Shown here: positions 1 to 5,578 of the stretch, piece after piece
Layout: every line of letters begins with the position of its first letter
How positions within the stretch are numbered: the stretch's first letter is position 1
Source: Desulfobacterales bacterium C00003060
GTDB lineage: Bacteria; Desulfobacterota; Desulfobacteria; Desulfobacterales; C00003060
Assembly (NCBI GenBank): GCA_001751085.1
Contig: MAXP01000201.1
Coordinates: 1-5,578, forward strand
Length of the DNA stretch: 5,578 bases
Direction: 5' to 3'
Translations under genes and position numbers: made by a program
Notes under the pieces: generated by a model
Database searches by the model: none
Seen by the model: only the letters and a program-made list of their open reading frames with translations
Told to the model about the DNA's origin: nothing

Positions 1-111
1 ACACCCCAGGTGTCTATCCTGACAAAGAAACCCGTGCGACCCGGTCAAGCAGAGCTTCAGGCAAATCCTTTGGCTCGAAGCGCCAGGTTGCGGGCAGCAG
101 AGCGTTGCTGA
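1..111 (+). CDS. rsmH: RsmH (MraW) C-terminal end, partial
   Basis: This is the 3' end of the gene for 16S rRNA (cytosine-1402-N4)-methyltransferase, a cytoplasmic SAM-dependent enzyme that modifies the ribosomal decoding centre. Only the last 36 codons are present; the gene begins before the window. Frame 1 reads through to a TGA at 109-111. The end of the peptide, residues ANPLARSARLRAAERC, matches the conserved RsmH tail pattern NPRARSAKLRAAER, and the preceding ILTKKPVRP stretch also fits the family's C-terminal strand. Position immediately upstream of ftsL is the normal dcw arrangement. The catalytic SAM-binding part cannot be seen. The identification rests on a short but characteristic tail plus context. 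Confidence 0.88.
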   Translation, partial: TPQVSILTKKPVRPGQAELQANPLARSARLRAAERC

Positions 112-151
112 AAACCGGCCAGTGGTAAGACCCTTTCATAACATCCACTTT

Positions 152-160
152 GAGAGAAAG
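152..160 (+). promoter_or_regulatory. Probable ribosome binding site of ftsL
   Basis: The purine run GAGAGAAAG ends four bases before the ATG at 165. It is only a moderate Shine-Dalgarno match, but it decides the start. An in-frame TTG at 150 has a pyrimidine-rich stretch in front of it and no such signal, so the ATG at 165 is preferred. Confidence 0.5.
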
Positions 161-164
161 TGCC

Positions 165-455
165 ATGAAAAAAGGGAAGGTTTCCAGGGGGCAGAACCCT
201 AAAATATTGATATGGATCGCTCTTATTGTGATCTTGGTAGCGGAACTCCTGGTTTATGCCTGGTGTAGGGTGCAATACGTGCAAACCGGGTATGAAATTA
301 CCGAAGTCACCAAAGAGAATCAACGCTTGAAGGAACTTCACCGGAAGCTAAACGTAGAGGAGGCCCGTTTGAGATCCCCTGAGCGTATCATGCGTATCGC
401 CCGGGGACGAGGGGTCGTAATACCTGATTCAAAACAGGTCGTGGTAATTCCATGA
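165..455 (+). CDS. ftsL: Cell division protein FtsL
   Basis: Small bitopic divisome protein (96 aa) that, in well-studied bacteria, forms a complex with FtsB and FtsQ and helps activate the septal synthase FtsW-FtsI. Visible features: a short basic cytoplasmic N-terminus (residues 1-13, rich in Lys and Arg), one hydrophobic segment at about 14-33, then a charged periplasmic heptad-like region at about 38-70 suited to a coiled coil. The ending, SPERIMRIARGRGVVIP, is the usual FtsL tail in which a helix of the SPERI type is followed by a short strand. Sequence conservation in FtsL is low, so the call depends on topology, size, this tail motif and position between rsmH and ftsI. A TTG at 150 would add five residues, but the ATG at 165 has the better ribosome site. 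The stop overlaps the ftsI start by ATGA (452-455), which suggests translational coupling. Confidence 0.9.
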   Translation: MKKGKVSRGQNPKILIWIALIVILVAELLVYAWCRVQYVQTGYEITEVTKENQRLKELHRKLNVEEARLRSPERIMRIARGRGVVIPDSKQVVVIP

Positions 456-2257
456 GGACCCACAGCAAAAAGAAATCAAACCCGTTAAAGTGGATTCGGT
501 TTCGAATCATTCTGGTAGGGACTGTTTTGGGGTTTTGTTTTGCCCTCCTGATGGGCCGAGCTTTCCAATTGCAGGTCCTTGACGGCAAGCAGCTTCAGTC
601 TAAGGCTCAAGTCCAGTACAAAAAGGCCCTTTACAACACATCCAAACGGGGCACTATCTACGACCGAAATCACGCAGAGCTGGCAGTAAGCATTAATATG
701 GCTTCCATCTGTGCTTATCCGAGGCAGATCTGCTCTCCGAAACAGTCGGCCTCAGCCCTGGCACGTGCCCTAAACCTGAAGCAGGATGCTGTCTTGGAGA
801 GACTAATCTCGGGCAAGACATTTGTCTGGATCAAGAGACATGCATCCCCCACAGAGGTCTCCAGGGTAGAAAAAGCAGGGCTACGTGGGATCGGTTTTGT
901 TACAGAGCGTCGCCGATTCTATCCTCTGAAGAGCCTGGCTGGGCAGGTAGTAGGGTTTTGCGGGACAGACGGGAGGGGTTTAGAGGGGATAGAATTCTAC
1001 TATAATTCCTTTTTGAAGGGCCGTAAATCAAGCCGAACAGTTCTAAGAGATGCCCTTGGTCGTATTTTTATGGGTAGCGAGTCCTCTCCTGAAGACAAGC
1101 CGGGGTATAACCTTACTTTGACCATTGACAAAAACATTCAGTGTATTGCTGAGCAGGCCCTTTATGAAGGTGTGAGGGAGTTTGGGGCAAAATCGGGCAT
1201 CGTCCTGGTGATCGATCCCAGAACGGGAGCACTCCTGGCTGTGGCCCACGAGCCGAGTTACAATCCAAATGCCTTTGGCCAATACGAGCCATGGTTGTGG
1301 CGGAACCGTGCGATTACCGACTCCTTTGAGCCTGGCTCGACCTTCAAGATATTACTTGGCGCCGTAGCGCTGGAATCGGGACTCTGCACCCCCGGTTCAG
1401 AATTTTACTGCGAGAAAGGGGCCTACAGGATTGGCAGGAATGTTGTGCATGACGTTCATCCCCATGAGAGGCTTTCACTTGAGGATATAATCAAATACTC
1501 AAGCAACATTGGCGCTGCCAAGGTTGGTGAAAGGGTCGGACCTGCCTACTTCTACCATAAACTCAAGGAATTTGGTCTTGGAGATAGATACGGCATTGAC
1601 TGTCCAGGGGAAGCTCGGGGCAGCTTACTGCCTGTTGGAGACTGGACCGAGATTGATGCTGGGACACTCTGTTTTGGACAGGGCGTTTCTGTATCGGCCT
1701 TGCAGCTTGCAGTCGCAGTTTCCGCCGTAGCCAATGATGGGCTTCTGATGAAGCCGTATTTAGTCCAGCGGATGACGGACGTGGATAATCGCATATTAAA
1801 GAGTTTTTTACCCACTACCCTTCGACAGGTCATTTCATCTGAAAACGCCCGGCGCTTGGCGCGCATGATGGAAAGAACAGTGGAAAAAGGGGGTACCGGT
1901 GTTCGGGCAGCCTTGAGGGGTTACAGAGTTGCTGGAAAAACAGGTACGGCCCAAAAGCCCGACCCTGCAAGACGTGGGTATGCAAAGGACAAATACATAG
2001 CATCCTTTGTAGGGTTTGTGCCTGTTGAAAACCCGGAAATTGTAGTTCTGGTAGTCGTTGATGAGCCTCTGAAAGAGCATTATGGAGGGGTAGTGGCCGC
2101 TCCGGTGTTCAAACGTATCATCAGGGAAACCCTTCGGTATTTGAATGTTCCTCCTGAACTGGCCACCCCTGAATGCATAGGCCCTCCAGGGAGGGAGGAT
2201 CAGCGACAGCAGGGGGAAGCTTTCAGGGTCTCACGGGAGGTGCCGATGATGGGATGA
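452..2257 (+). CDS. ftsI: Septal peptidoglycan transpeptidase FtsI (PBP3, class B PBP)
   Basis: A 601-aa membrane-anchored D,D-transpeptidase that cross-links septal peptidoglycan and acts with the glycosyltransferase FtsW; it is the target of PBP3-selective beta-lactams. Domain order: basic cytoplasmic tail (1-16), one transmembrane helix (about 17-35), PBP dimerisation/pedestal domain starting with RGTIYDRN (66-73), then the transpeptidase domain (about 245-560). All three catalytic motifs are present: SxxK as STFK with nucleophile Ser296, SxN as SSN at 350-352, and KTGT at 496-499. Glu-Pro-Gly before Ser296 and the later GKTGTAQKP context are typical. Length is normal for Gram-negative FtsI. 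The tail after about residue 570 is polar and contains no PASTA repeats, unlike SpoVD and Gram-positive PBP2x. One small departure is His in place of the common Gly after DRN. It overlaps ftsL and murE by four bases each, so all three are probably co-translated. No good Shine-Dalgarno precedes its ATG, consistent with coupling. Confidence 0.97.
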   Translation: MRTHSKKKSNPLKWIRFRIILVGTVLGFCFALLMGRAFQLQVLDGKQLQSKAQVQYKKALYNTSKRGTIYDRNHAELAVSINMASICAYPRQICSPKQSASALARALNLKQDAVLERLISGKTFVWIKRHASPTEVSRVEKAGLRGIGFVTERRRFYPLKSLAGQVVGFCGTDGRGLEGIEFYYNSFLKGRKSSRTVLRDALGRIFMGSESSPEDKPGYNLTLTIDKNIQCIAEQALYEGVREFGAKSGIVLVIDPRTGALLAVAHEPSYNPNAFGQYEPWLWRNRAITDSFEPGSTFKILLGAVALESGLCTPGSEFYCEKGAYRIGRNVVHDVHPHERLSLEDIIKYSSNIGAAKVGERVGPAYFYHKLKEFGLGDRYGIDCPGEARGSLLPVGDWTEIDAGTLCFGQGVSVSALQLAVAVSAVANDGLLMKPYLVQRMTDVDNRILKSFLPTTLRQVISSENARRLARMMERTVEKGGTGVRAALRGYRVAGKTGTAQKPDPARRGYAKDKYIASFVGFVPVENPEIVVLVVVDEPLKEHYGGVVAAPVFKRIIRETLRYLNVPPELATPECIGPPGREDQRQQGEAFRVSREVPMMG

Positions 2258-3789
2258 GGCTTGGTCTTCTTTTGGATGCCGTGGATGTTAAGCGTTTTGT
2301 TGGGTTCGAAGACCAGGTCATTGATTCGATACACTATGATTCGCGTACCGTGACACCTGGAGGGCTCTTTGTGGCGATCCACGGCCATCGCTACGATGGA
2401 ACCGTTTTTATTGAAAAAGCGATCAAAAAGGGAGCCGTTGCCATATTGACAGAAGACCAGTGGTCTGTACCGCCATCGATCAGTGTAGCTCAGGTGGAAA
2501 ACTGCCGGCTTGCACTGGCTGCTCTTTCGTCTGCATTCTACAGGGATCCGTCCCGAGAGCTTGTTATGATTGGCATTACCGGCACAAACGGCAAGACAAC
2601 AACGGCCTATTTCATAGAGTCAGTCTTGAATTGTGCCGGGTCTAAAGTTGGTGTTATCGGCACAATCAACTACCGATTTGGAGGGCAAAGTTATACGAAT
2701 CCGGTGACGACACCTGAGTCCCTTGATCTTATGCGGTTGCTGCGCAAGATGGTCGACAGTGGAACAACTCACGTGGTTCTTGAAGTCTCATCCCATGCAC
2801 TTGATCTCCATCGTGTAGCCTTCTGCGGGTTCGATGTAGGGGTATTTACGAATCTGTCCAGGGATCACCTTGACTATCACCCGGACATGGAAACCTATTG
2901 GCAGTGCAAAAAGGATCTTTGTGTGGGACGACTCGGAACTGGATCAAAGCGGGGACAGGCCGCTGCAGTAATCAACTGGGATGACCCCAGGGGCAAGGAG
3001 CTATTTACCGAGGTCTCTGTTCCTTGCTTGCGCGTTGGGCTTTCAGACGAGTGCGAGGTTCAGGCTCAAGATATCAACGTTACCACAGGCGGCATCTCAG
3101 GCAGAGTAAAGACCCCTGAAGGAGGTTTTGATTTCACATCTTCCCTCGTGGGAATTCACAACGTATACAACATGCTGTCTGCTACAGGTGTGGCAATAGC
3201 ACTTGAGATACCTCCAGTGACAATTCAGAAAGGTATAGAGGATCTTCAGGGGGTGCCGGGCAGGCTTGAGAGCGTGGACAATGACCTGGGGCTTTTAGTC
3301 TTTGTTGACTATGCCCATACGCCGGACGCCCTTGAAAATGTATTGACTGTTTTGAGGGGACTCACATCCGGCCGTATGATTACCATATTTGGTTGCGGAG
3401 GGGATCGGGATCGAGAAAAGCGTCCCCTGATGGGCGCGACTGCAGGCAGGCTCAGTGATCTTGTTGTATTGACTTCTGATAATCCACGTACAGAGTCCCC
3501 AGAGGCTATACTGGCGGATATTGTCAAGGGGACCGCTGCTGTGCGAAGTCACGACCTTGCCCCCAATGAACTGGCTAATGGATTTGAACCCCGAGGCTAT
3601 ATTGTAGAACCAGATCGAAGAAAGGCCATCAAATTGGGGCTTGGCGCTGCAAAATCCGGGGACACAGTGTTAATCGCCGGCAAGGGACATGAAACCTATC
3701 AGATCATAGGTGAGGCGAGTTTACCCTTTGATGACAGGGTAGAGGCAAGGAAGGCGCTAGGAGAAATTGTCAGAGGCAGTAAGGAGTAA
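2254..3789 (+). CDS. murE: UDP-MurNAc-L-Ala-D-Glu:meso-DAP ligase MurE
   Basis: Cytoplasmic ATP-dependent ligase (511 aa) that adds the third residue of the peptidoglycan stem peptide. N-terminal UDP-binding domain at about 1-100 ([11 protein letters not shown] near 29-39), central ATPase domain with P-loop GTNGKTTT (110-117), TTPE (152-155), EVSSHAL (177-183) and [11 protein letters not shown] (199-209). Lys219 lines up with the carbamylated lysine of the family. The C-terminal domain has YAHTPDAL (353-360), [12 protein letters not shown] (380-391), DNPRTE (409-414) and GKGHETYQ (476-483). DNPR and the GKGHE motif mark meso-diaminopimelate rather than L-lysine specificity. The ATG at 2254 overlaps the ftsI stop (ATGA) and gives a normal N-terminus. 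An upstream in-frame ATG at 2173 would add 27 residues unlike the family inside ftsI and is not favoured. GGGAGG at 2235-2240 is a rather distant ribosome site. The last codons (GSKE and TAA) lie in the first two units of a tandem repeat. Confidence 0.97.
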   Translation: MRLGLLLDAVDVKRFVGFEDQVIDSIHYDSRTVTPGGLFVAIHGHRYDGTVFIEKAIKKGAVAILTEDQWSVPPSISVAQVENCRLALAALSSAFYRDPSRELVMIGITGTNGKTTTAYFIESVLNCAGSKVGVIGTINYRFGGQSYTNPVTTPESLDLMRLLRKMVDSGTTHVVLEVSSHALDLHRVAFCGFDVGVFTNLSRDHLDYHPDMETYWQCKKDLCVGRLGTGSKRGQAAAVINWDDPRGKELFTEVSVPCLRVGLSDECEVQAQDINVTTGGISGRVKTPEGGFDFTSSLVGIHNVYNMLSATGVAIALEIPPVTIQKGIEDLQGVPGRLESVDNDLGLLVFVDYAHTPDALENVLTVLRGLTSGRMITIFGCGGDRDREKRPLMGATAGRLSDLVVLTSDNPRTESPEAILADIVKGTAAVRSHDLAPNELANGFEPRGYIVEPDRRKAIKLGLGAAKSGDTVLIAGKGHETYQIIGEASLPFDDRVEARKALGEIVRGSKE

Positions 3790-3874
3790 GCAGTAGGCAG
3801 TAAGCAGTAAGCAGTAAGCAGTAAGCAGTAAGCAGTAGGCAGTAGGCAGTAAGGAGTAGGCAGTAAGGAGTAAC
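3777..3874 (+). repeat. Heptamer tandem array 1, 14 units of SAGTARG
   Basis: Fourteen perfect-length 7-bp units run without a gap. In register from 3777 they are CAGTAAG, GAGTAAG, CAGTAGG, five consecutive CAGTAAG (3798-3832), two CAGTAGG, CAGTAAG, GAGTAGG, CAGTAAG and finally GAGTAAC (3868-3874). Variation is limited to C/G at position 1, A/G at position 6 and the last base of the last unit. Units 1-2 are inside the murE coding end, and unit 2 provides the TAA stop. Because 7 is not a multiple of 3 and every unit contains TAA or TAG, the + strand is stopped in all three frames. The - strand is open in all frames and reads as a repeating heptapeptide of the LLPTAYC type, which is an artefact of the repeat and not a gene. 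Function is unknown; arrays like this can change copy number by slipped-strand mispairing. Confidence 0.97.
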
Positions 3875-3890
3875 TTTGGATTTCGGAATA

Positions 3891-3900
3891 AAGGAAAAGG
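3891..3900 (+). promoter_or_regulatory. Orphan Shine-Dalgarno-like run in the array spacer
   Basis: The 32-bp spacer between the two arrays (3875-3906) is the only non-repeat DNA between murE and murF. It contains the purine run AAGGAAAAGG, which looks like a ribosome binding site but lies 91 bases before the murF ATG with the whole second array in between. It may be a leftover of an original murF ribosome site that was pushed away when the array grew. An in-frame murF start near it is absent: the GTG at 3900 and the TTG at 3876 are both in another frame. This is inference from position and composition only. Confidence 0.25.
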
Positions 3901-3906
3901 TGAAAC

Positions 3907-3990
3907 CAGCAACCAGCAACCAGCAACGAGTAACCAGCAACGAGCAACCAGTAACGAGCAACGAGCAACGAGCAACGAGCAACGAGCAAC
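3907..3990 (+). repeat. Heptamer tandem array 2, 12 units of SAGYAAC
   Basis: Twelve contiguous 7-bp units: three CAGCAAC (3907-3927), GAGTAAC, CAGCAAC, GAGCAAC, CAGTAAC, then five identical GAGCAAC (3956-3990). Variation is again C/G at position 1, plus C/T at position 4. The unit is closely related to that of array 1: CAGTAAC here differs from CAGTAAG there at one base, and GAGTAAC occurs in both. The five identical units next to murF suggest the most recent expansion is at that end. The array stops one base before the murF ATG, so the region where a ribosome site should be consists of repeat units with no purine-rich anti-Shine-Dalgarno match. Both strands stay open across most of it and give long but meaningless heptapeptide translations. 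Confidence 0.97.
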
Positions 3991-3991
3991 T

Positions 3992-5395
3992 ATGCCTACT
4001 GACTCAAAAACGTGGAGTGTTTCAGATGTCTTGCAGGCGACAGGCGGACGCCTGGTAGGTGGGAATGAGGATGTTCGATTTCAGGGTGTTTCTACTGATT
4101 CCCGGACTATTGAGGCGGGCGATCTTTTCGTGGCTGTTGAGGGACAGAAGTACGACGGGCACAGTTTCTTACAGGAGGTCCTTCGTAGTGGCGCCCTGGG
4201 TGTGCTGGTCGCCGAGAGCTATATCAGCAAGATATCCCCAGTGGCCAGGGGTGAGGAACTCTGGATAGCTGTACCGGATACCCTGAGGGCACTGGGAGAC
4301 TTGGCTGCCTTTCGTTGCCGAAAGAGCAATGTTTCAGTGGTAGCAATAACCGGCACCAACGGCAAGACCACGACCAAGGAGATGACGGCTGCGGTGCTGG
4401 GCCAAGTCTTTAAGGTGTTGAAAACGCCAGGCAACTTCAACAACTTGGTTGGCTTGCCCTTGACCCTGTTTGGCTTGAGTGACAGCCATGAATGGGCTGT
4501 CCTCGAACTTGCCATGAATCATCCGGGTGAAATCCGCCGGCTTTCCGAAATCGCCAATCCGGACATAGGTGTGATTACCAACATAGAAGCCGGCCATCTG
4601 GAGGGTGTGAAAGATATCGATGGGGTCATGGAGGCCAAAGGCGAACTCCTTGAGGAACTGGGGCAAGACGGCACCGCAGTATTAAATATTGATAACCGGA
4701 GGGTTTGCAGACTGGCGGAGCGGTTTGGCGGACGCGTGGTGACCTTCGGCATTCACAATTCGGCTGAGGTGTCGGCAACACCGGTATCTCAGACCCGCTC
4801 ATGTTCTTCCTTTGATCTTTCCTTGTATGATGAGCGGGTGCGGGTGCGCCTGAAGATACCCGGTAAGGGTGCCATCTACAACGCCCTGGCGGCAGCAGCA
4901 GTGGGATATCGAGTTGGCCTTTCAATAGAGGATGTCAAAAAGGGCCTGGAGTCTGCTGTCCCGCTCCCAGGGCGTATGGAGATCTCAGCGCTTCCCGGGG
5001 GCATTCATCTGATCGATGATACATACAATGCGAATCCAGGCTCTGTGGCGGTGGCTATTGAGACGCTATGCACCCTAAAGGGGGGCGGGAGGGGTATCTT
5101 TGTCATAGGAGATATGATGGAACTCGGGCAACATGCCCAAGATGCCCACCAACAGATCGGAATGTTGGCGGCCCGTGCAGGCATGGCGGCCATCTATGCA
5201 ACAGGTGGGTTTGCAGGTACAGTGGCCGAAGGCGCTAGATGTGCAGGTATGGACCAAAGGAAGATCTTTGTCGGAAGTCAGGACCAGATCGTGGAGGTCC
5301 TTAAGGGTGGGCTGGGACCCGGAGACTGGGTCCTGGTGAAGGGGTCTCGTCTCGCGGCCATGGATAACGTGGTTAAGATGCTGCGCAATCGGTGA
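3992..5395 (+). CDS. murF: UDP-MurNAc-tripeptide:D-Ala-D-Ala ligase MurF
   Basis: Cytoplasmic ATP-dependent ligase (467 aa, normal length) that attaches D-alanyl-D-alanine to UDP-MurNAc-tripeptide, completing the soluble pentapeptide precursor later used by MraY. N-terminal substrate domain at about 1-110 ([17 protein letters not shown] start; [15 protein letters not shown] at 34-48). The ATPase domain has P-loop GTNGKTTTK (121-129), TPGNFNN (145-151), [11 protein letters not shown] (171-181), [10 protein letters not shown] (196-205) and the EAKGEL lysine at 216. The C-terminal domain has PGRM (326-329), DDTYNANP (342-349), GDMMELG (373-379) and VLVKGSR (447-453). These distinguish it from MurE, which has YAHTP and DNPR instead. 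The ATG at 3992 is the only in-frame ATG, GTG or TTG start that gives the full N-terminal domain; upstream the frame is repeat DNA back to a TAG at 3857. No Shine-Dalgarno sequence is next to the start, and a 202-base gap separates it from murE, so the usual tight coupling is lost. Confidence 0.97.
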   Translation: MPTDSKTWSVSDVLQATGGRLVGGNEDVRFQGVSTDSRTIEAGDLFVAVEGQKYDGHSFLQEVLRSGALGVLVAESYISKISPVARGEELWIAVPDTLRALGDLAAFRCRKSNVSVVAITGTNGKTTTKEMTAAVLGQVFKVLKTPGNFNNLVGLPLTLFGLSDSHEWAVLELAMNHPGEIRRLSEIANPDIGVITNIEAGHLEGVKDIDGVMEAKGELLEELGQDGTAVLNIDNRRVCRLAERFGGRVVTFGIHNSAEVSATPVSQTRSCSSFDLSLYDERVRVRLKIPGKGAIYNALAAAAVGYRVGLSIEDVKKGLESAVPLPGRMEISALPGGIHLIDDTYNANPGSVAVAIETLCTLKGGGRGIFVIGDMMELGQHAQDAHQQIGMLAARAGMAAIYATGGFAGTVAEGARCAGMDQRKIFVGSQDQIVEVLKGGLGPGDWVLVKGSRLAAMDNVVKMLRNR

Positions 5396-5418
5396 TTGAA
5401 CCGCAAAAGCGAGCGCAT

Positions 5419-5472
5419 TCCCCGCAGCTTGCCCTCCGGGGCGTAGGCCCTATGGGCCGGAGGCTGCGGGGA
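5419..5472. other. GC-rich branched hairpin downstream of murF
   Basis: A perfect 9-bp stem joins CCCCGCAGC (5420-5428) to GCTGCGGGG (5463-5471) and is extended by T5419-A5472. The enclosed bases can fold further in two ways. One is CTCCGG (5434-5439) with CCGGAG (5457-5462). The other is two small hairpins, GCCC/GGGC (5431-5434 with 5439-5442) and GGCCC/GGGCC (5446-5450 with 5454-5458), giving a three-way junction. It starts 24 bases after the murF stop and is followed by GAGCTTCAATATTATA rather than a T-run, so it is not a canonical intrinsic terminator. It could protect or pause the transcript, or be a copy of a dispersed palindromic repeat. Pairings are read directly; function is not known. 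Confidence 0.7.
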
Positions 5473-5578
5473 GCTTCAATATTATACCTCGAAAGGCAGC
5501 AAATGACACTTTTTCGCCGGCCATGAACATCAATAGCCGCGTTGCTCAGGCTTGCAATAGCCTGCTATTCCGCGCCTT
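5473..5578. other. Non-coding tail with small inverted and direct repeats
   Basis: No recognised gene is present here. CAGGCT (5547-5552) can pair with AGCCTG (5559-5564) around a six-base loop. AATAGC (5532-5537) is an inverted match to GCTATT (5564-5569). CAATAGCC occurs twice, at 5531-5538 and 5555-5562. A tiny open frame MTLFRRP (5503-5526), preceded by GAAAGG at 5491-5496, overlaps by ATGA another frame that starts at 5523 and reads MNINSRVAQACNSLLFRA to the window edge. The latter resembles no protein I recognise and is not the start of MraY. I regard both as unproven. The density of short repeats suggests a dispersed intergenic element that continues past the edge. Confidence 0.35.

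Noticed and set aside
2173..2253. Longer MurE start at the ATG at 2173
   Set aside because: It would add 27 Gly/Ser-rich residues unlike MurE N-termini, entirely within ftsI. The ATG at 2254 gives the normal start and an ATGA overlap.
452..2257. PASTA-containing or sporulation-type (SpoVD) class B PBP
   Set aside because: The protein ends about 40 residues after the transpeptidase fold with a polar tail. No PASTA repeat is present, and the dcw position fits FtsI.
3699..3989. Three overlapping - strand open frames across the arrays, encoding repetitive LLPTAYC and LLVARCS peptides
   Set aside because: A 7-bp repeat with no stop on one strand gives the same heptapeptide in every frame. These frames are products of the repeat, have no conserved domain, and run antisense to essential genes.
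3777..3990. CRISPR array
   Set aside because: Units are 7 bp, directly contiguous and without unique spacers, and there are no cas genes nearby. This is a simple tandem repeat.
3876..4058. + strand 60-aa frame from a TTG with AAGGAG five bases upstream
   Set aside because: The apparent ribosome site is itself part of array 1 (3865-3870). The peptide is repeat-derived and then runs out of frame into murF, so it is most likely not a gene.
5420..5480. Intrinsic (rho-independent) terminator after murF
   Set aside because: The stem is strong, but the bases after it are GAGCTTCAATATTATA with no run of T, and the loop region is long and folded.
5481..5509. - strand promoter with TATAAT at 5486-5481
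   Set aside because: The -10 hexamer is perfect, but the hexamer at the right spacing (TGTCAT) matches the -35 consensus poorly. There is no extended -10 TG, and transcription would run antisense into murF.

Overview
This window is a segment of a bacterial dcw (division and cell wall) cluster, all on the + strand, in the order rsmH(3' end) - ftsL - ftsI - murE - [heptamer-repeat spacer] - murF - [structured non-coding tail]. The order is the standard one for Gram-negative dcw clusters. MurE carries the DNPR signature of meso-diaminopimelate-adding enzymes, so the wall is expected to be the DAP type. Base composition is roughly balanced. Protein style (short FtsL, FtsI without PASTA domains) together with the intergenic heptamer repeats suggests a Desulfobacterota (deltaproteobacterial) sulfate-reducer-like organism. 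That assignment is inference from general resemblance, not from a search.

Layout. Bases 1-111 encode the last 36 residues of RsmH. After a 53-nt gap, ftsL (165-455) overlaps ftsI by ATGA (452-455), and ftsI (452-2257) overlaps murE by ATGA (2254-2257), so these three genes look translationally coupled. The coupling stops after murE. Bases 3790-3991 hold almost nothing but two arrays of 7-bp tandem repeats, 14 units then 12 units, separated by a 32-bp spacer. The first array begins inside murE and supplies its stop codon; the second ends one base before the murF ATG. After murF (3992-5395) there are 183 bases with no convincing gene: a strong GC-rich imperfect hairpin without a T-run, followed by further small inverted and direct repeats. 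The gene usually found next, mraY, is not seen before the window ends.

How the genes work together. RsmH methylates 16S rRNA. FtsL is a bitopic divisome protein that helps activate the FtsW/FtsI septal synthase. FtsI (PBP3) cross-links septal peptidoglycan. MurE and MurF add the third residue and the D-Ala-D-Ala dipeptide to cytoplasmic UDP-MurNAc-peptide, making the precursor that FtsI eventually cross-links. All four complete proteins keep their key motifs and look functional.

The unusual content is the non-coding DNA. The paired heptamer arrays wedged into an otherwise tightly packed essential operon, and the structured tail after murF, are the parts worth following up. No new protein system is visible here.
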